Source: Gordionus sp. m RMFG-2023
Lineage: Eukaryota; Nematomorpha; Gordioida; Chordodea; Parachordodidae
Assembly: GCF_954871325.1 (NCBI RefSeq)
Contig: NC_088776.1
Span: 10,726,052-10,790,051 of the forward strand
Direction of reading: 5' to 3'
Length of the DNA: 64,000 nucleotides
The notes below the pieces were generated by a model that did not search any database, was not told where the DNA came from, and worked only from the letters and a program-made list of their open reading frames with translations. Shown here in pieces: positions 61,203 to 64,000 of this stretch. A program made the position numbers and the translations under genes. Numbering within the stretch: position 1 is the first letter of the stretch; the number at the start of each line of letters is the position of its first letter.

Positions 61203-64000
61203 TGTTATCAAAGGCCAGTTAATGGAGATTGCAGGCGAACACGGTGAATGGGCTGTAATGTCTAGAAAATTATTTTATATACAATTACATGTCACTTTTT
61301 TCTTACTATAAGAGTATTTCTTTACGAAGAAGAGATTTGTATCAAAAAAAAATTATATATAATATATTTTATTTGCATAATATCATTTTCTTTTATCTTT
61401 AGTATTTTTATAAAAAGTACCGACTTTTCTTTTTTATCGACAAATTAAAAGTTACATGATGATATTTGTTCTCAAATTAACAACTAGCCATTAAAAATTA
61501 TGCATTTTTATATGTCTCCTCTATCCCTAGCCCTAATACATTTAAAAACCCTGGAATTATTTCTTTTTTATGGCCTTTTACTTTTAAACTATATAGAATA
61601 AATTAAAAGCCTTGATTCTGGCTTAAAAAAAACCATTTTATTACATAATTTTCATTAATAAATCTTTGAAATATTTATGTTTCATTTTGATGTGATATTT
61701 TTTTTTACATCTGCATGTAATAATTATTAATTAAAAGAAATATTATAATTTATAAAAGAAAAGATAGAAAGAATAATTTTCTAAATTTTGCTCTTTCACC
61801 CCTCCCTTCTATTTCTTTTAATTTTTTAAAATTCCATCCAAATTAAAAAGTTATTTTTTTTAAAAAAAATAAATAAAATAATGATTTTTAAATTTCAACT
61901 TTTAGTCTTATCATGTAAAATTTTTAAAAAAATAATTAAAAAAAGGCTTCATTTTATTTTTATTTATTTCATTTTTTAAAAGAAAATTTTAGAAAAAAAA
62001 ATAATGGTTTGTTGAGGTTAATATCCAAATGGCGTCGATAAGTCTTATCATTTAATCTAAAGAACCTTTTAGTCAAAATAATGGTTTGCTTGAGTAGCGA
62101 GGTCTAGTTGCGAAAAAGTATAAAATTTTAATTACTTTCATAACCGAATTAATCATGTCAGGCAAAATAGAAGGGTAAGAGCCCAACTTAATAAAATTAG
62201 TATTTAAAAAAGGTAAAGGAATAAGAAAACTTCCCCCATATTATTTTCCCGAAAAATAAATAAACTATTTAAAAGAATATAAATGATCAGCATCAAGCAT
62301 ATTCTCTATTTGTGTAGTTTGTTTTGTACCTTCTACATCCCTCCAATTAGAGTTATAATTCACTAACTTCGATTTTACATATTCAAATAATTATATGCTA
62401 TCTATGACGATAATTGTCTTTATCTATTAATATCTACTTTTAAACAAAAATATATAGATTTTAACAATACATTTTATTTGTATCAATACTTAAAAACTCA
62501 ACATAATAATTATATCTATCTTTATTATTTTAAAAATTAATTAATTAATTAAAACTCGTATATATTTTTGAAACGATAATTAGCTTAATAGAAAAAAGGG
62601 GCGGCCATAAAGATGAACCATTGTCAAATGACAATATAATGTAATTTGCTCTATATTACAGGAAAGACTGAATGGATAGAAGAAATGCCAAAATGAGAAG
62701 TCATTGGCCTTTTTTTTTGTCGAGAGAGATATGATATTTGTAGATATACTCTAATTAGAAACGGATTTATATAATTTGTTTCTGTCGCCTTTTTAATATA
62801 TATTATGACGGGATTTAAAATTTTTGTGTTATTTGACCATTGGCATTCACGAGGATATCTAATTAATTCACGACGAACTGTCTCATATTTTATTATGTAA
62901 TTATTTTAAATTGTTATTTATGCAGTGTTATTAGATAAATAAACGAAATAACAGACTCCCCCCTTTTTTCAAAAAAAAATTTTTTTAAATCGCCCATTAT
63001 ATAAAAAATTTTTAATAATAGGATTGCAATTAAGATATTAAAATTTAATTTCAAATTAATATCAAAACAAAACACACCCTACCACTCATATTATTTAAAA
63101 TATCTTTTTTTTCTATTCTTATTTATCGAGTGTTTTTTTAAATTAAATTGTTTTAAAGATTAATTTTTTTTTTTAGAAATAGATCAAAATCTTTAGATTA
63201 AGCTGAATTATAATATAACCCTTTCTTTGTAATTTAAAAACAACAGAGTAATTTTTTAATTTATTTTTGTAAAGGAGGGGATTTCTTTTCATTATTACGA
63301 TTAACCTTATATACATTTGTAATTAATTTTTTTTATTTGTAAACCAACCATTTAAATTTTATTCGACACGCGTCTACCTCGTGGCCCCCTTCCCAACTCC
63401 TTCCCAAAGTGAATAACTATGAGGTCCTCTTGATGACTAAATTATAAAATAGAATGGACATAGACTTTATATGGTAAGAATTGTTATGTGGAATTCGCGG
63501 GGAATTAAGTTTTGGAATGATTCCCGAGAAAAATAGCAGGATAATAAAAAAAATAGGGAGAAAAATAAGGAAAAATATGAAGCTAAAGTTAAATACTTAA
63601 TATTTTATTTATATATATAATACAATTAATATAAGCAATATAAGTCCAAATAGAAATGAATTTATATTATTAAGAGTAATATGAGATAGAATAATTAAAA
63701 AAAATCATCCCCAGAATCAGAAATACATTCATAGAAGCTATTTATTTATTATTTTATTGAATTCTGTGAGAATTTCATCAGGCGGATGTAGATGCCAGAT
63801 TAATGGTGAAATATTTACAAACGCTTCCCTTGTAGCATATCATAACGTTTCCAAAAACTTTTTTTTTACTATTTAGTTATATTTGTGTCTAAAGGCGTTC
63901 CAGGATTTTCCTATAGTGGGGAGGGGGCACTATGAGGAGTGTTTTTCCTCCAAATATTTTATTGGAGTCTTTAACCACTTATTGTAGGCCTTTAGCTATA

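Larger units (their letters stand above)
58929..64000. other. Probable first intron of the DOMON gene, AT-rich
   Basis: No second exon recognised. It holds two MITE family 1 copies and ATTCGAA-rich patches at about 60350-60480 and 60740-60890. A short frame at about 60905-61000 (DILKFLIGGIKTTIEEHFNQ) has protein-like composition but no splice context. G-rich text lies at 63920-63940. Confidence 0.4.

Overview
The window is AT-rich, intron-rich metazoan DNA, probably from an invertebrate. It has a cullin-5 gene, EGF-domain and DOMON-domain proteins, short GT-AG exons, and introns crowded with decayed DNA transposons and LINEs. The species cannot be fixed from the sequence alone. There is no prokaryotic operon structure, no CRISPR array and no convincing RNA gene.

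Five host genes can be supported. (1) A + strand gene at 7376-17409: six exons with consistent phases encode a 796-residue single-pass membrane protein with EGF-like domains, one transmembrane helix and a long Asn/Ser-rich tail. I do not recognise the family. (2, 3) Two tandem paralogues on the - strand, at 19384-21832 (88 aa) and 23715-24350 (89 aa). They encode small secreted Cys-rich proteins of no family I know, and they differ by an 18-nt phase-neutral microexon. (4) Cullin-5 (CUL5) on the + strand, 28541-44281: 14 exons, about 825 aa, with the neddylation-site lysine intact. (5) The first exon of a DBH/MOXD1-like copper monooxygenase, + strand, 58536-58928, which continues past any exon I could find in the window.

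The rest is mostly mobile-element debris. A LINE reverse transcriptase occupies 1-1183, and its 3' tail recurs at 3180-3545. A second copy of the same LINE end lies in CUL5 intron 8 as a head-to-head inverted structure. A roughly 3.2-kb hAT transposon (33337-36559) sits in CUL5 intron 6. It carries an internal inverted duplication of its transposase and two palindromic MITEs nested back to back. An older LINE family left three same-strand relics (about 26.7-27.8, 45.9-46.9 and 48.5-49.2 kb). At least six short inverted-repeat (MITE-like) families recur, the most frequent with GTGTTGTTAAAC termini (seven copies).

Layout: 0-3.5 kb LINE; 3.5-7.3 kb intergenic; 7.4-17.4 kb EGF gene; 19.4-24.4 kb secreted pair; 25.9-27.8 kb MITE and LINE relic; 28.5-44.3 kb CUL5; 45.9-50.4 kb repeats; 50.7-52.2 kb GC-rich island and repeat; 52.2-58.5 kb AT-rich sequence with no gene seen; 58.5 kb onward DOMON gene. 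The genes show no shared pathway; the secreted paralogues are the only local cluster.
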